In this document: in pieces, positions 1 through 5,889 of the stretch | How positions within the stretch are numbered: the first letter of the stretch is position 1 | Layout: each line of letters starts with the position of its first letter | Assembly: GCA_050115015.1 (NCBI GenBank) | Contig: JASFRI010000172.1 | Coordinates: 1-8,827 of the forward strand | DNA: 8,827 bases | DNA from: JASFRI01 sp050115015 | GTDB taxonomy: Bacteria > Acidobacteriota > Polarisedimenticolia > CBDVAL01 | Direction of reading: 5' to 3' | Made by a program: the position numbers and the translations under genes | The notes under the pieces: model-generated | What the model was told of the DNA's origin: nothing | What the model saw: the letters and a program-made list of their open reading frames with translations, nothing else | Databases searched by the model: none

Positions 1-2
1 GG

Positions 3-251
3 GAGGTCGAGCGCCGCGAGCGGGAGCTGCACCGGCTGCTCGACGCCGATGCACAGGACCCCGCCGCGGTGGGCGCGCTGGTGGTGGCCATCGACGGCCT
101 GCGGGATCAGATCGACGCGATCCGTGAGTCCTCCGGGCAGGAGCTCCTCGGGACTCTCGACGACGAACAGCTTCTACTCGTGGACGATGCGGCTGCCGCG
201 GCCCCGCTGGTTCCCGCCGTTCATTCCCTCCACGCTCTCGGCCTGATCTGA
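3..251 (+). CDS. C-terminal part of a Spy/CpxP (LTXXQ)-like helical protein, 5' end outside window
   Basis: An open frame runs from the window edge to TGA at 249-251 and encodes 82 residues. The visible part begins with a highly charged helix (ERRERELHRLL), then a hydrophobic and acidic helix (GALVVAIDGLRDQIDAIRES), then QELLGTLDDEQLLLVDD, and ends in an Ala-rich tail. A helix pair followed by 'L-x-x-E-Q' just after a 'LLGTL' turn is typical of the Spy/CpxP/LTXXQ group of periplasmic chaperones and metal or stress sensors. In that group the motif reads L-T-x-x-Q; here it would be LDDEQ. The start, any signal peptide and the first helices lie outside the window, so export cannot be judged. A GC hairpin follows 9 bases after the stop. 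The frame is well supported. The family call is a pattern match and remains tentative, because any short coiled-coil protein could look similar. Confidence 0.6.
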   Translation, partial: EVERRERELHRLLDADAQDPAAVGALVVAIDGLRDQIDAIRESSGQELLGTLDDEQLLLVDDAAAAAPLVPAVHSLHALGLI

Positions 252-260
252 CGGTGCTCC

Positions 261-290
261 GGGGGGTGTCCGGAAGGACCGGCACCCCCC
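261..290 (+). terminator. Strong GC hairpin, likely terminator without a U tract
   Basis: GGGGGGTG at 261-268 pairs perfectly with CACCCCCC at 283-290. Inside, CCGG (270-273) pairs with CCGG (279-282) around the loop AAGGA, leaving one bulged T at 269. The stem is about 12 bp and starts 9 bases after the stop of the first gene. No T run follows, so it would have to act as a GC-only stem-loop. The reverse strand forms the same stem. Confidence 0.5.
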
Positions 291-297
291 GCCCCCC

Positions 298-326
298 TCG
301 CCGGCCCGCCGGGCGACCCGTATACT
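298..326 (+). promoter_or_regulatory. Candidate sigma70-type promoter for the DUF1579-like gene
   Basis: TATACT at 321-326 matches five of six positions of the -10 consensus and stands out in a very GC-rich stretch. The hexamer 17 bases upstream, TCGCCG (298-303), is a weak -35 with three matches. Transcription would begin near 333, just after the hairpin at 261-290, giving a leader of about 75 bases. The -10 is flanked by CCCG and CGGG, so it sits inside a short dyad. Confidence 0.4.
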
Positions 327-407
327 CGGGGAGCGCGGCCGCCAAGGAGTCGAGCGCCTCCTCCCCGGGCGGGAACCGGACCGGCGCGCGGCCGTGCCGG
401 AGGCCCC

Positions 408-962
408 ATGTCCAGATGCCACCCTGCGCGGCCTGTCCTCGTGCTCCTGCTCCTCGGCGCGGCGCTCTCCCCCGGTGCCGGCGGGCTGCACGCCGCGGAC
501 GCGAAGCCGAAGGCCCCTCCCTGCGCGAGTGAGGAGTACCACCAGTTCGACTTCTGGATCGGCGAGTGGGAGGTCTGGACGGATCGCATCCGGGAGGCCG
601 GGGGACCGCCCGTGCACAGTCGAGTCAGCCGGATCGCCGACGGCTGCGCCCTGCTCGAGGAATACAACGCGCCGTGGGGTTACCAGGGGCGCAGCCTGAC
701 CTACTTCGACCGCGCCGCCGGCGTCTGGCGGCAGACCTGGGTGGACAGCACCGCCACCCCCTCCAGGCAGTCCGGCGGTCTGATCGGCACCAGCATGGTG
801 TTCCAGCGGGAAGCGGAGGACGGCCTGCTGCACGAGATGCGCTGGAAGCCGCGATCCGACGGCACGATCCAGCAGACCTGGCGCGTCACCCACGACGGGG
901 GAAAGACCTGGACGATCCGCTTCGACGGGACCTACCGCCCGATCCGGACCGGTGGGAGCTGA
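408..962 (+). CDS. Exported DUF1579-like (calycin-type) protein
   Basis: This gene encodes 184 residues. Residues 1-30 form a signal peptide: a short basic start, the hydrophobic stretch VLVLLLLGAAL, and an Ala-rich cleavage region near LHAAD. No transmembrane segment follows, so the product is probably periplasmic or secreted. The mature protein opens with FDFWIGEWEV (47-56), the hallmark of DUF1579-like and related calycin-type beta-barrel proteins. It continues with alternating strands: the 'GRSLTYFD...GVWRQTWVDS' segment (94-114) and a C-terminal 'DGTIQQTWRVTHDGGKTW' segment (151-168). No catalytic residues are known for the family and I assign no reaction; binding of a small hydrophobic molecule is only a guess from the fold. 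GGAGG at 399-403 lies four bases from the ATG, a tight but usable spacing, and the signal peptide supports this start. The gene stands alone between a hairpin and hypA, 78 bases downstream. Confidence 0.75.
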   Translation: MSRCHPARPVLVLLLLGAALSPGAGGLHAADAKPKAPPCASEEYHQFDFWIGEWEVWTDRIREAGGPPVHSRVSRIADGCALLEEYNAPWGYQGRSLTYFDRAAGVWRQTWVDSTATPSRQSGGLIGTSMVFQREAEDGLLHEMRWKPRSDGTIQQTWRVTHDGGKTWTIRFDGTYRPIRTGGS

Positions 963-1029
963 TCATGGGTCCGCGGCGAGGCATGCCGCAGCGTCCTCAT
1001 AATGGGACCGTATTCGGGAGCTGAACGCG

Positions 1030-1036
1030 AAGGAGG
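1030..1036 (+). promoter_or_regulatory. Shine-Dalgarno site fixing the hypA start
   Basis: AAGGAGG at 1030-1036 lies four bases before ATG at 1041. An in-frame ATG at 1002 would add 13 residues, but it lacks such a site and would bury the N-terminal Met-His-Glu that HypA uses to bind nickel. The start at 1041 is therefore preferred. Confidence 0.75.
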
Positions 1037-1040
1037 CGGG

Positions 1041-1424
1041 ATGCACGAGCTCGGCATCGCCCTGGAGATCCATCGCGCGTGCCGCGAGCACGCGCCGGCG
1101 GACGGTCGCCTGGAGTCGGTGACCGTGGCCATCGGAGAGCTGTCCTCGGTAGAGCCGGAGCTGCTGCGCCATGCCTGGGAGGCCACCGTGGCGGCGGGCC
1201 CGGATGCCGGGGCGGTGCTGGAGATCGAGTGGCATCCCGCCCGGCAGATCTGCTCGCGCTGCGGCGACGTCCCGGAGCGCTCCCCCGGCACCTGGCTGCG
1301 GCTGTGTCCCCGTTGCGGCGATCCCCTGCGGGTCGACGGCGGGGACCAGCTGGACCTCCTGCGCTTCACGTTCCTGCGGGACGGACCGGAAGGAGGCCTT
1401 GACTCGCCTCCCCACCAGTCGTAA
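1041..1424 (+). CDS. hypA: HypA, nickel chaperone for [NiFe]-hydrogenase maturation
   Basis: The 127-residue protein starts MHELGIALEI, the conserved HypA N-terminus. In the family the N-terminal amine, His2 and nearby backbone bind Ni(II). The zinc site is complete: Cys71-x-x-Cys74 (CSRC) and Cys89-x-x-Cys92 (CPRC). The middle has the expected VTVAIGELSSVEPELLRHAWEAT segment. HypA is cytosolic and, with the GTPase HypB, delivers nickel to the hydrogenase large subunit; in some bacteria it also serves urease. Typical HypA is about 113-118 residues, and here a Gly/Pro-rich tail (RDGPEGGLDSPPHQS) extends past the usual end. No hypB-F, hydrogenase subunit or urease gene is in the window, so its client is unknown. 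A second AAGGAGG (1390-1396) lies inside the 3' end. The secreted hydrolase-like gene begins 39 bases downstream and may be co-transcribed, although nothing links their functions. Confidence 0.93.
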   Translation: MHELGIALEIHRACREHAPADGRLESVTVAIGELSSVEPELLRHAWEATVAAGPDAGAVLEIEWHPARQICSRCGDVPERSPGTWLRLCPRCGDPLRVDGGDQLDLLRFTFLRDGPEGGLDSPPHQS

Positions 1425-1463
1425 CTTTCGGCCGGTGTGTTGCCTGGAGCTCCCCGGACAAGG

Positions 1464-2966
1464 ATGACAGCCACGACCACAGCCCTCCCCCGCCTCGCGG
1501 AACGGCCCGCCCGGTTCGCGCTGGTGCTCCTCTGCGCCCTTGCCGCGGCCGGAGGCGCGGGCGCCGCCACGCCGGGGGAAGCCACCGATCTCCTCCTCAC
1601 CGGCTACGACGCGGGGGCGGGGACGATCTCCCTGACGTTCCAGCCCGCCTGCGGCACCGTGGACCACAACGTGGAGTACGGGCTGCTGGAGGACGTGGCC
1701 GGCCCGGCCTACGCGGGTCAGGTCTGCAACGTGGGCAACGGTACCGGGAACATCCCCGACCCGGGTCCGGGGTCTTACTTCTTCCTCGTGGTGGGAAACG
1801 ATGGCGTCACGACGGAGGGCTCCTACGGCCTGTCCCGGATCGCCGGCGTCGAGGCGGAGCGACCGGAGGATCTGCTCGATCCGGTCTGTGCTTTCGACCA
1901 GGACCTGAGCCAGCGCTGCGACGGGCCGTTCCTGCCCACGCTGGACCTTACGGTGTTCCGTCCGCAGAGCGAGTTCTACGGCCAGCCCCTGCAGCGCCGC
2001 CCGGTGCCCGAGGCGGAGGAGGAGGATCCCGGCGCCGGTATACGAGTCAACGGCGATGACGACGATGGTGACGCCGTGCCCGATCGGAACGACGACGCCG
2101 TCGCCGGCGAGAACGATCTCATCGAGTTGGCCCTCGCAGCCGATCCGCCGGTACCGGCAGCGGGTTTCGCGTACGTGCTGCGCCGCAGCGATCCCGCGCT
2201 GCGCGTCTGGGCGGATCCGACGAAGGGCGTGGCCGTGCTCGACGGCCTGGACGAGTCGCCCGTGGACCTGAGCTCCGGCCCGATCTCGCTGTGGGCCGAG
2301 AACCCCGTGGGGGGGGCGGCCGATCTGGAGCTCCTCGCGGTGAACCTCGACGATGCCTCCGTGGCCGGGATCGACGCCGTGCACCTCTACCCGTTCACCG
2401 GGATCGTCATCGCCCTGGGGGGCGAGGGCCAGGTGCCTGGCGACCCGACGCTGGACCCCGGCAACCACGGCACCTTCGAGATTGCGATCACCTTGCACCA
2501 GATGGGCTACGACGTGCATATGTACGACGAGGACGTCGTCGTGGCGGACGGCTCCGGGGCGGCGTTCAACGAGGTCGCCCGGGCGGTTCGCGACCGGGAC
2601 GTGTCCAGCGTCGCCATCTACGGATACAGCCACGGCGGCGGGTCCACCGTGGACCTCGCGGTCCGGCTGGACCAGAACCGCGGTGCCATCGGCGTCTTCT
2701 CCATCGACTTCACGGCGTACGTGGACGGCATCCGCAACAACTCGGACATCGACATCGCCACCGAGACGCAGTTGCCGCCGACGAATTACCATGCGAATTA
2801 CTACGAGAACCCGGGCTGCGGCCTCTTCACCCTGTGCGGGGGCCCCATCGCCGGAGCCGACGTGAACATGGACTTCGGCACGACCTACACCCACTTCGAG
2901 ATCGACGACGCCCCGGAGGTGACCGGCGATCTCCTCGACAGGCTGGTGGCCCATGTGGCGAAGTAA
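1464..2966 (+). CDS. Secreted alpha/beta-hydrolase-like protein with Fn3-like N-terminal domain and acidic Asp loop
   Basis: From ATG 1464 the protein has 500 residues. Residues 1-34 form a signal peptide (basic n-region RLAERPAR, core FALVLLCALAAAGG, cleavage near GAGA-ATP). Residues about 40-130 are beta-rich and Fn3-like, with two cysteines in the usual ACG and VCN positions. At about 196-211 lies NGDDDDGDAVPDRND, followed by GENDLIEL; such Asp-rich 'D-D-x-D-G-D-x-x-P-D' loops usually bind calcium. The C-terminal part looks like an alpha/beta hydrolase: strand GIVIALGG, the nucleophile elbow GYSHGGG (387-393, Ser389), a candidate acid among Asp415/Asp421, and a candidate catalytic His477 in THFEID near the end. 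Substrate is unknown; a lipase, esterase or peptidase is possible. An in-frame GTG at 1437 would add nine residues but has no ribosome site; the ATG also has only a weak one (GGAG, 14 bases upstream). The gene overlaps the next by 14 bases. Confidence 0.8.
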   Translation: MTATTTALPRLAERPARFALVLLCALAAAGGAGAATPGEATDLLLTGYDAGAGTISLTFQPACGTVDHNVEYGLLEDVAGPAYAGQVCNVGNGTGNIPDPGPGSYFFLVVGNDGVTTEGSYGLSRIAGVEAERPEDLLDPVCAFDQDLSQRCDGPFLPTLDLTVFRPQSEFYGQPLQRRPVPEAEEEDPGAGIRVNGDDDDGDAVPDRNDDAVAGENDLIELALAADPPVPAAGFAYVLRRSDPALRVWADPTKGVAVLDGLDESPVDLSSGPISLWAENPVGGAADLELLAVNLDDASVAGIDAVHLYPFTGIVIALGGEGQVPGDPTLDPGNHGTFEIAITLHQMGYDVHMYDEDVVVADGSGAAFNEVARAVRDRDVSSVAIYGYSHGGGSTVDLAVRLDQNRGAIGVFSIDFTAYVDGIRNNSDIDIATETQLPPTNYHANYYENPGCGLFTLCGGPIAGADVNMDFGTTYTHFEIDDAPEVTGDLLDRLVAHVAK

Positions 2967-3756
2967 CCGGGAGATCCGCGGCCGGGGTCCCGGCCGGAGC
3001 GTCTGCCTGGGAGTGATCCTGGCGCTGTCCCTTGCCGCCTCCACGGCGGCGGAGCCGGTCCGCGATCCGCAGGTGCAGGCACGGCTGGAGGGAATCGTCG
3101 AGGCCGTGGTGGCGTCCGCCCCGGACGTCGCGGACCGGATCGACCACCTGGACGCGGCCGCGCCGTCCCGGGAGGAGCTGCTGCTGCAGATCGCGCTGTT
3201 CCTGAGCGATGCGGGCGGCACCGAGGAGGCGATGACCGGCGCCATCGTGCTGCACCGTCTCGCGTTCACCCCCGACGAGAAGATCGCCGCGATCGTCCCG
3301 CAACTGGGGACCGACGACGAGCCGTTGCTGCGGGTGCTCGACGACCTCCTGTCCACGGTCGATCGGCCGGAGGGGGGCGCTCCCGACTTCGCACCGTACC
3401 TGCCGCGACTGCGTGGCGAGGCCCCCCCGGAGGGGCTTCTCCGCTACCTCTACACCGTCGACCCCGGCCGGGCGGTCGATGCCATGGTTACTGCGGATCC
3501 CCGCCGGAAGCCGGACTCCGACGTCGCGGTGGTGGAGACGGTCCGCCGGGAGCAGGGCCGGGGCGGGACTGCCGACCCGACGGCCCTCGACCGTTCCCGG
3601 GCCGCGCTGGACCGGCTGTCGCGAAGCCCCGCCTGGTGGCTGCGGCTCTACGCGGCCGCCGTCCTGGAGGTCGCCCCCTCCCTGGCCGATCCAGGTGTGG
3701 CGGCCCGGCTGGCCCGCGACGAGAACGCCGTGGTTCGCCGCCTCGCCGGGGGTTAG
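2953..3756 (+). CDS. Exported helical-repeat (HEAT-like) protein of unknown function
   Basis: This gene encodes 267 residues. A long basic n-region (MWRSNREIRGRGPGR) leads into CLGVILALSLAASTAAEP, a clear signal peptide ending near residue 33. The rest is almost entirely predicted helix: amphipathic segments such as ARLEGIVEAVVASAPDVADRI, EELLLQIALFLSDAGG and DEPLLRVLDDLLSTV. The end, VAARLARDENAVVRRLAGG, has the 'L-x-x-D-x-x-x-x-V-R-R-x-A' pattern of HEAT repeats. No catalytic motif or cysteine pair is visible in the mature part, which suggests a scaffold or binding role. The ATG lies 14 bases inside the 3' end of the hydrolase-like gene, so the two are almost certainly on one transcript and probably translationally coupled; both products are exported. 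That makes a physical or functional partnership likely, though unproven. The stop lies 16 bases from the stop of the convergent 65-aa gene. Confidence 0.75.
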   Translation: MWRSNREIRGRGPGRSVCLGVILALSLAASTAAEPVRDPQVQARLEGIVEAVVASAPDVADRIDHLDAAAPSREELLLQIALFLSDAGGTEEAMTGAIVLHRLAFTPDEKIAAIVPQLGTDDEPLLRVLDDLLSTVDRPEGGAPDFAPYLPRLRGEAPPEGLLRYLYTVDPGRAVDAMVTADPRRKPDSDVAVVETVRREQGRGGTADPTALDRSRAALDRLSRSPAWWLRLYAAAVLEVAPSLADPGVAARLARDENAVVRRLAGG

Positions 3757-3772
3757 CCTCCGCCGGCCCGAC

Positions 3773-3970
3773 CTACTGGGACGCCATCGCGATGATGTCG
3801 TCGAGGGGGACGACCACCCGGCCGTACTCCTGGTTGCGCCCCTCCACCGCCTCGGCCCCGTGGATCTCGGTCACCACGATCGCCAGGGTGTGGCCGGGCA
3901 GGAACAACGTGACCCCCTTCTTCTCGTCCCGGCTCTTCTCCAGCATGCCCCGGAATATGCTCGTGCGCAT
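3773..3970 (-). CDS. 65-residue basic/beta protein, possible Sm-like fold, unknown function
   Basis: A longer frame extends upstream to 4156, but ATG at 3970 is preferred: it is preceded by the purine-rich GGGAGGGAGGGATC at ideal spacing, and the upstream residues are low-complexity. The product is 65 residues with no signal peptide or membrane helix, so it is cytosolic. A short charged helix (RGMLEKSRDEKK, 8-19) precedes what look like five short strands: GVTLFLPGH, TLAIVVTEIHG, AEAVEGRNQ, GRVVVPLD and DIIAMAS. A small helix followed by a five-strand barrel, ending in 'V-x-L-x-x-I', is the Sm/Hfq topology. I do not see the Hfq signature residues, so this is not a call of Hfq. A role in RNA or nucleic-acid binding is inference only. 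The gene is divergent from the 185-aa gene with its own candidate promoter and leader hairpin, and it converges on the helical-repeat gene. Confidence 0.7.
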   Translation of the reverse strand: MRTSIFRGMLEKSRDEKKGVTLFLPGHTLAIVVTEIHGAEAVEGRNQEYGRVVVPLDDIIAMASQ

Positions 3971-3992
3971 GATCCCTCCCTCCCCCGTCGTC

Positions 3993-4014
3993 GGGTCCGG
4001 CAGCACCGGAACCC
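3993..4014 (-). repeat. Hairpin in the leader of the 65-aa gene
   Basis: Read on the minus strand, GGGTTCCGG pairs with CCGGACCC around the loop TGCTG, with one bulged T, giving eight base pairs. It lies between the predicted transcription start (about 4023) and the ribosome site (3974-3985). It could affect mRNA stability or translation of the small protein. No T run follows, so it is not a standard terminator. Confidence 0.35.
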
Positions 4015-4029
4015 CGCTCGGGAGCGGAC

Positions 4030-4058
4030 ATGGTAGGCCATTTCCGTCCGCGGGTCGA
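4030..4058 (-). promoter_or_regulatory. Candidate promoter for the 65-aa gene
   Basis: On the minus strand TCGACC (4053-4058) and TACCAT (4030-4035) are separated by exactly 17 bases, each matching four of six consensus positions. A start near 4023 would give a leader of about 53 bases containing the hairpin and a strong ribosome site. Confidence 0.4.
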
Positions 4059-4070
4059 TCGCCCACGGGG

Positions 4071-4099
4071 TTGCCTGTCGCGGATCCGGACACTATCTT
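4071..4099 (+). promoter_or_regulatory. Candidate promoter for the 185-aa gene
   Basis: TTGCCT (4071-4076) and TATCTT (4094-4099) are 17 bases apart, each with four of six sigma70 consensus matches. Transcription would begin near 4106, leaving a leader of about 32 bases to the TTG start. The divergent promoter for the 65-aa gene lies just upstream, so the -35 elements sit 12 bases apart, back to back. One regulator bound between them could affect both. Confidence 0.45.
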
Positions 4100-4126
4100 C
4101 AGGCTGGGGCGCGTTGCCCTCGGGAC

Positions 4127-4134
4127 GGAGGTGA
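4127..4134 (+). promoter_or_regulatory. Strong Shine-Dalgarno site selecting a TTG start
   Basis: GGAGGTGA at 4127-4134 is a full match to the anti-SD complement. Its GGAGG core lies six bases before TTG at 4138. No ATG or GTG occurs in this frame until Met41, which is deep inside the conserved-looking part, so TTG is the supported start. Confidence 0.7.
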
Positions 4135-4137
4135 GCC

Positions 4138-4695
4138 TTGACCACGACCCTGCCATCGGACCATCCCCTCTTCACCCTCTTCCGCGACATCGGTCGCAAG
4201 AACCTCCTCGGCGTCGTCGGCATCCGGCGACCGGAGGTGGCGGACTACGTCTGCGACATGATGATCCGCTTTGCCCATGTCGACGAGATCCGCAGGGTGC
4301 GCGATCTTGCGGGGCGCCCGCTGGAGGACGTGGGGGAGATGCTGGAGGCGGCGGACCGGGCGGCGGCGATACCCCGGGGACAGTCGATGAGGGACGTCCG
4401 CCGGCACATCGGGGACTTCACGCTCTTCTTTTTGGGGATGTTCCCGGAGTGGGTGGCCCGCCATGCCACGACCCGGCTCCCCGGCGTGTACGTCGACTGG
4501 TCCTCGGAGGGAAAGCGCTCCTACCGGATCGTCTCCGAGTTCCGCTCCGCTCCCTTCGAGGACGAGGCGCCGCTGTTCGCCGCGCTGGCGGATGCCTACG
4601 ACTTCTGCGTGGTGGGGCTGAACCTGATCCGCAACGACCTGCGGCAGCTCACCGACCCGCGCTACGCCTGGCTCCGCGCCGCGCTGGACGAGTAG
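4138..4695 (+). CDS. 185-residue cytosolic protein of unknown function, TTG start
   Basis: The protein has 185 residues, no signal peptide and no membrane segment. It is mainly helical. It opens with DHPLFTLFRDIGRKNLL, then VADYVCDMMIRFAHVDEI (35-51), an Ala/Glu-rich helix around LEDVGEMLEAADRA, then RRHIGDFTLFFLGMFPE (88-104), GKRSYRI (125-131) and a C-terminal DFCVVGLNLIRNDLRQL (155-171). From memory, proteins with the 'HIGDFTLF...G-x-x-P-E' and 'GKRSY' segments recur as conserved hypothetical proteins in acidobacterial and deltaproteobacterial genomes, but I know no named domain or function. A candidate promoter and a very strong ribosome site support expression. The gene is divergent from the 65-aa gene and converges on the cyclase gene with only 12 bases between stops, leaving no room for a separate terminator on either side. 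Confidence 0.8.
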   Translation: MTTTLPSDHPLFTLFRDIGRKNLLGVVGIRRPEVADYVCDMMIRFAHVDEIRRVRDLAGRPLEDVGEMLEAADRAAAIPRGQSMRDVRRHIGDFTLFFLGMFPEWVARHATTRLPGVYVDWSSEGKRSYRIVSEFRSAPFEDEAPLFAALADAYDFCVVGLNLIRNDLRQLTDPRYAWLRAALDE

Positions 4696-4707
4696 TCCGG
4701 CGCCTTC

Positions 4708-5505
4708 TCAGGAATCCAGCACCGCGACGATCCGCAGAGGTCCCCCGCTTCCACCGCCGATCCGCGCCGGAAGCGCGATCACCGTGAAGCCCAGGGCCGG
4801 CAGCTCGTCCAGGTGGGCAACGTTCTCGAACGCCGGCACCCCCCGGCGGAACAGCGCCACGTGGGATCCGAACTCCGTCGACTGGCCGCGGTCGATGCTG
4901 GCGGTGTCGAGGCCGATGGCGCGGATCTTCCGGCCGTTCACGAGCCAGTCCACCGCTCCGGGGTCGAGACCCGGAAAGTGAAGCTTCGGCACCGCCTCCG
5001 GGCCGAGCTCCGCCGTGCCCAGGTAGCGTTCCCGGTCCGGCCAGAACGCGCCGAAGCCGGTGTGCAGCAGTACGATCGCGCCCTCCGGCAGCCGGCCGTG
5101 GGACGCCTCCCACCCCTCGAGGTCGTCCTGTCCGATCAGATGGTCCCGATCCGCGGCGCAGGCCTGCCGGACGTCGACCACAACGCCCGGACCGATCAGC
5201 CGGGTGAGCGGGATGCGGTCGGTGGTGTCCCCGCCCTGGAAGAAGTGGACGGGAGCGTCGATGTGCGTGCCTCCGTGCTCGGGCCCGTGGAACACGTGGG
5301 AGAGGTAGTAGAAGCCTCCGTCCGTGATCCCGTCGAACTGGGTCTCCAGGCGGAATCCCGGAGAGGTCGGCCAGGCGATGGTGGTCTCGTCCAGCGTCCA
5401 GGTCAGGTCGACCATCTCGCGGTCGTAGAGGGGAGGTGGGGCGGAAGCGGACCCACAGGCGGCGCAGGCCAGCGACAGGACGAGGACGACGGTGATGGCT
5501 CGCAT
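4708..5505 (-). CDS. Exported cyclase-family (kynurenine formamidase-like) metal hydrolase
   Basis: The 265-residue protein belongs to the cyclase / kynurenine formamidase family (Pfam Cyclase). The signature HGGTHIDAPVH spans residues 77-87, so His77, His81, Asp83 and His87 match the family's H-x-G-T-H-x-D-x-x-x-H metal site. Other family marks are IVLLHTGFG (144-152), AIGLDTASID (196-205), the Glu228/Asn229 region and the closing GGPLRIVAV. Enzymes of this family hydrolyse amide or cyclic bonds (N-formylkynurenine is the classic substrate) using one or two metal ions; the substrate here is unknown. The first 22 residues form a hydrophobic export signal with Cys14 and Cys17. The context CAAC-G resembles a lipobox but lacks the usual Leu at -3, so a lipoprotein or a soluble periplasmic enzyme are both possible. 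Most family members are cytosolic, which makes export unusual. The ribosome site before ATG 5505 is weak. Confidence 0.88.
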   Translation of the reverse strand: MRAITVVLVLSLACAACGSASAPPPLYDREMVDLTWTLDETTIAWPTSPGFRLETQFDGITDGGFYYLSHVFHGPEHGGTHIDAPVHFFQGGDTTDRIPLTRLIGPGVVVDVRQACAADRDHLIGQDDLEGWEASHGRLPEGAIVLLHTGFGAFWPDRERYLGTAELGPEAVPKLHFPGLDPGAVDWLVNGRKIRAIGLDTASIDRGQSTEFGSHVALFRRGVPAFENVAHLDELPALGFTVIALPARIGGGSGGPLRIVAVLDS

Positions 5506-5570
5506 GCCGGGATTCTAGCCATTCCGCTCCCGGGTGTCGAACGCGGGAACCGGAACGTCCGGCGCCGGGT

Positions 5571-5840
5571 TCAGCCCCCCCGGACCGCGGCCACGGACCC
5601 GGGCGGCTCCCGGCACAGATTCCGGACCGGCGGCAGGTAGAGGACGAGGAGGGTGACGAGGGTGGTCGCGAACAGCCCCACCTCCCAGAGGCTCTCCTGC
5701 CGGAGCACCGCGGTGCCGACGATCAGGGACAGGTAGAACAGCCAGTCGGCCAGCACGCCCACCATCACGGCCATGCGCACCCGGCCCTTCCGGTGGAGCC
5801 AGGGTGCCGCCAGCGCCACCGCCAGCATCGCCACGAGCAT
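5571..5840 (-). CDS. Small three-helix membrane protein, start uncertain
   Basis: From the first ATG (5840) the product is 89 residues. It shows three hydrophobic segments: LVAMLAVALAAPWL, MAVMVGVLADWLFYLSLIVG and VGLFATTLVTLLVLYLPPV. Basic residues (HRKGRVRM) separate the first two. I do not recognise the family. The ATG has no ribosome site, and the frame upstream still reads like protein (LLTPFERWIGTALVTG), continuing to about 5888 with no ATG, GTG or TTG before an in-frame stop at about 5931-5933. The real start is therefore lost, is a rare codon (CTG at 5883-5885 would give a protein starting TPFERWIG), or lies in the adjacent LssY_C frame, which joins this one if a G is removed from the run at 5889-5892. 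The cyclase gene begins 65 bases downstream on the same strand. It may be the tail of a broken gene. Confidence 0.55.
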   Translation of the reverse strand: MLVAMLAVALAAPWLHRKGRVRMAVMVGVLADWLFYLSLIVGTAVLRQESLWEVGLFATTLVTLLVLYLPPVRNLCREPPGSVAAVRGG

Positions 5841-5889
5841 CCCGGTGACCAGCGCAGTTCCGATCCAGCGCTCGAAGGGCGTCAGTAGC

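Noticed and set aside
973..989. Hairpin GCGGC/GCCGC and a CATAAT box at 998-1003 between the DUF1579-like gene and hypA
   Set aside because: The stem is only 5 bp with no T run. The -10-like box has no matching -35 at 16-18 bases. Either may be chance in a 78-base gap.
963..3356. A 797-codon open frame on the minus strand
   Set aside because: It lies opposite hypA, the hydrolase-like gene and part of the helical-repeat gene, all of which have clear signals or motifs. Its translation is Val/His/Arg/Gly-rich with no domain, as expected for an antisense frame in GC-rich coding DNA.
3636..4787. A 383-codon plus-strand frame
   Set aside because: It crosses the ends of three better-supported genes, and its product is low-complexity Pro/Arg/Gly sequence.
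4813..5640. A 275-codon plus-strand frame
   Set aside because: It is antisense to the cyclase-family gene, which contains the full metal-binding motif.
5515..5886. Continuation of the LssY_C frame to its stop
   Set aside because: After Gly92 the translation becomes Arg/Gly/Ala/Pro-rich and lies out of phase with a clear membrane-protein frame, so it is probably not translated as a functional domain.
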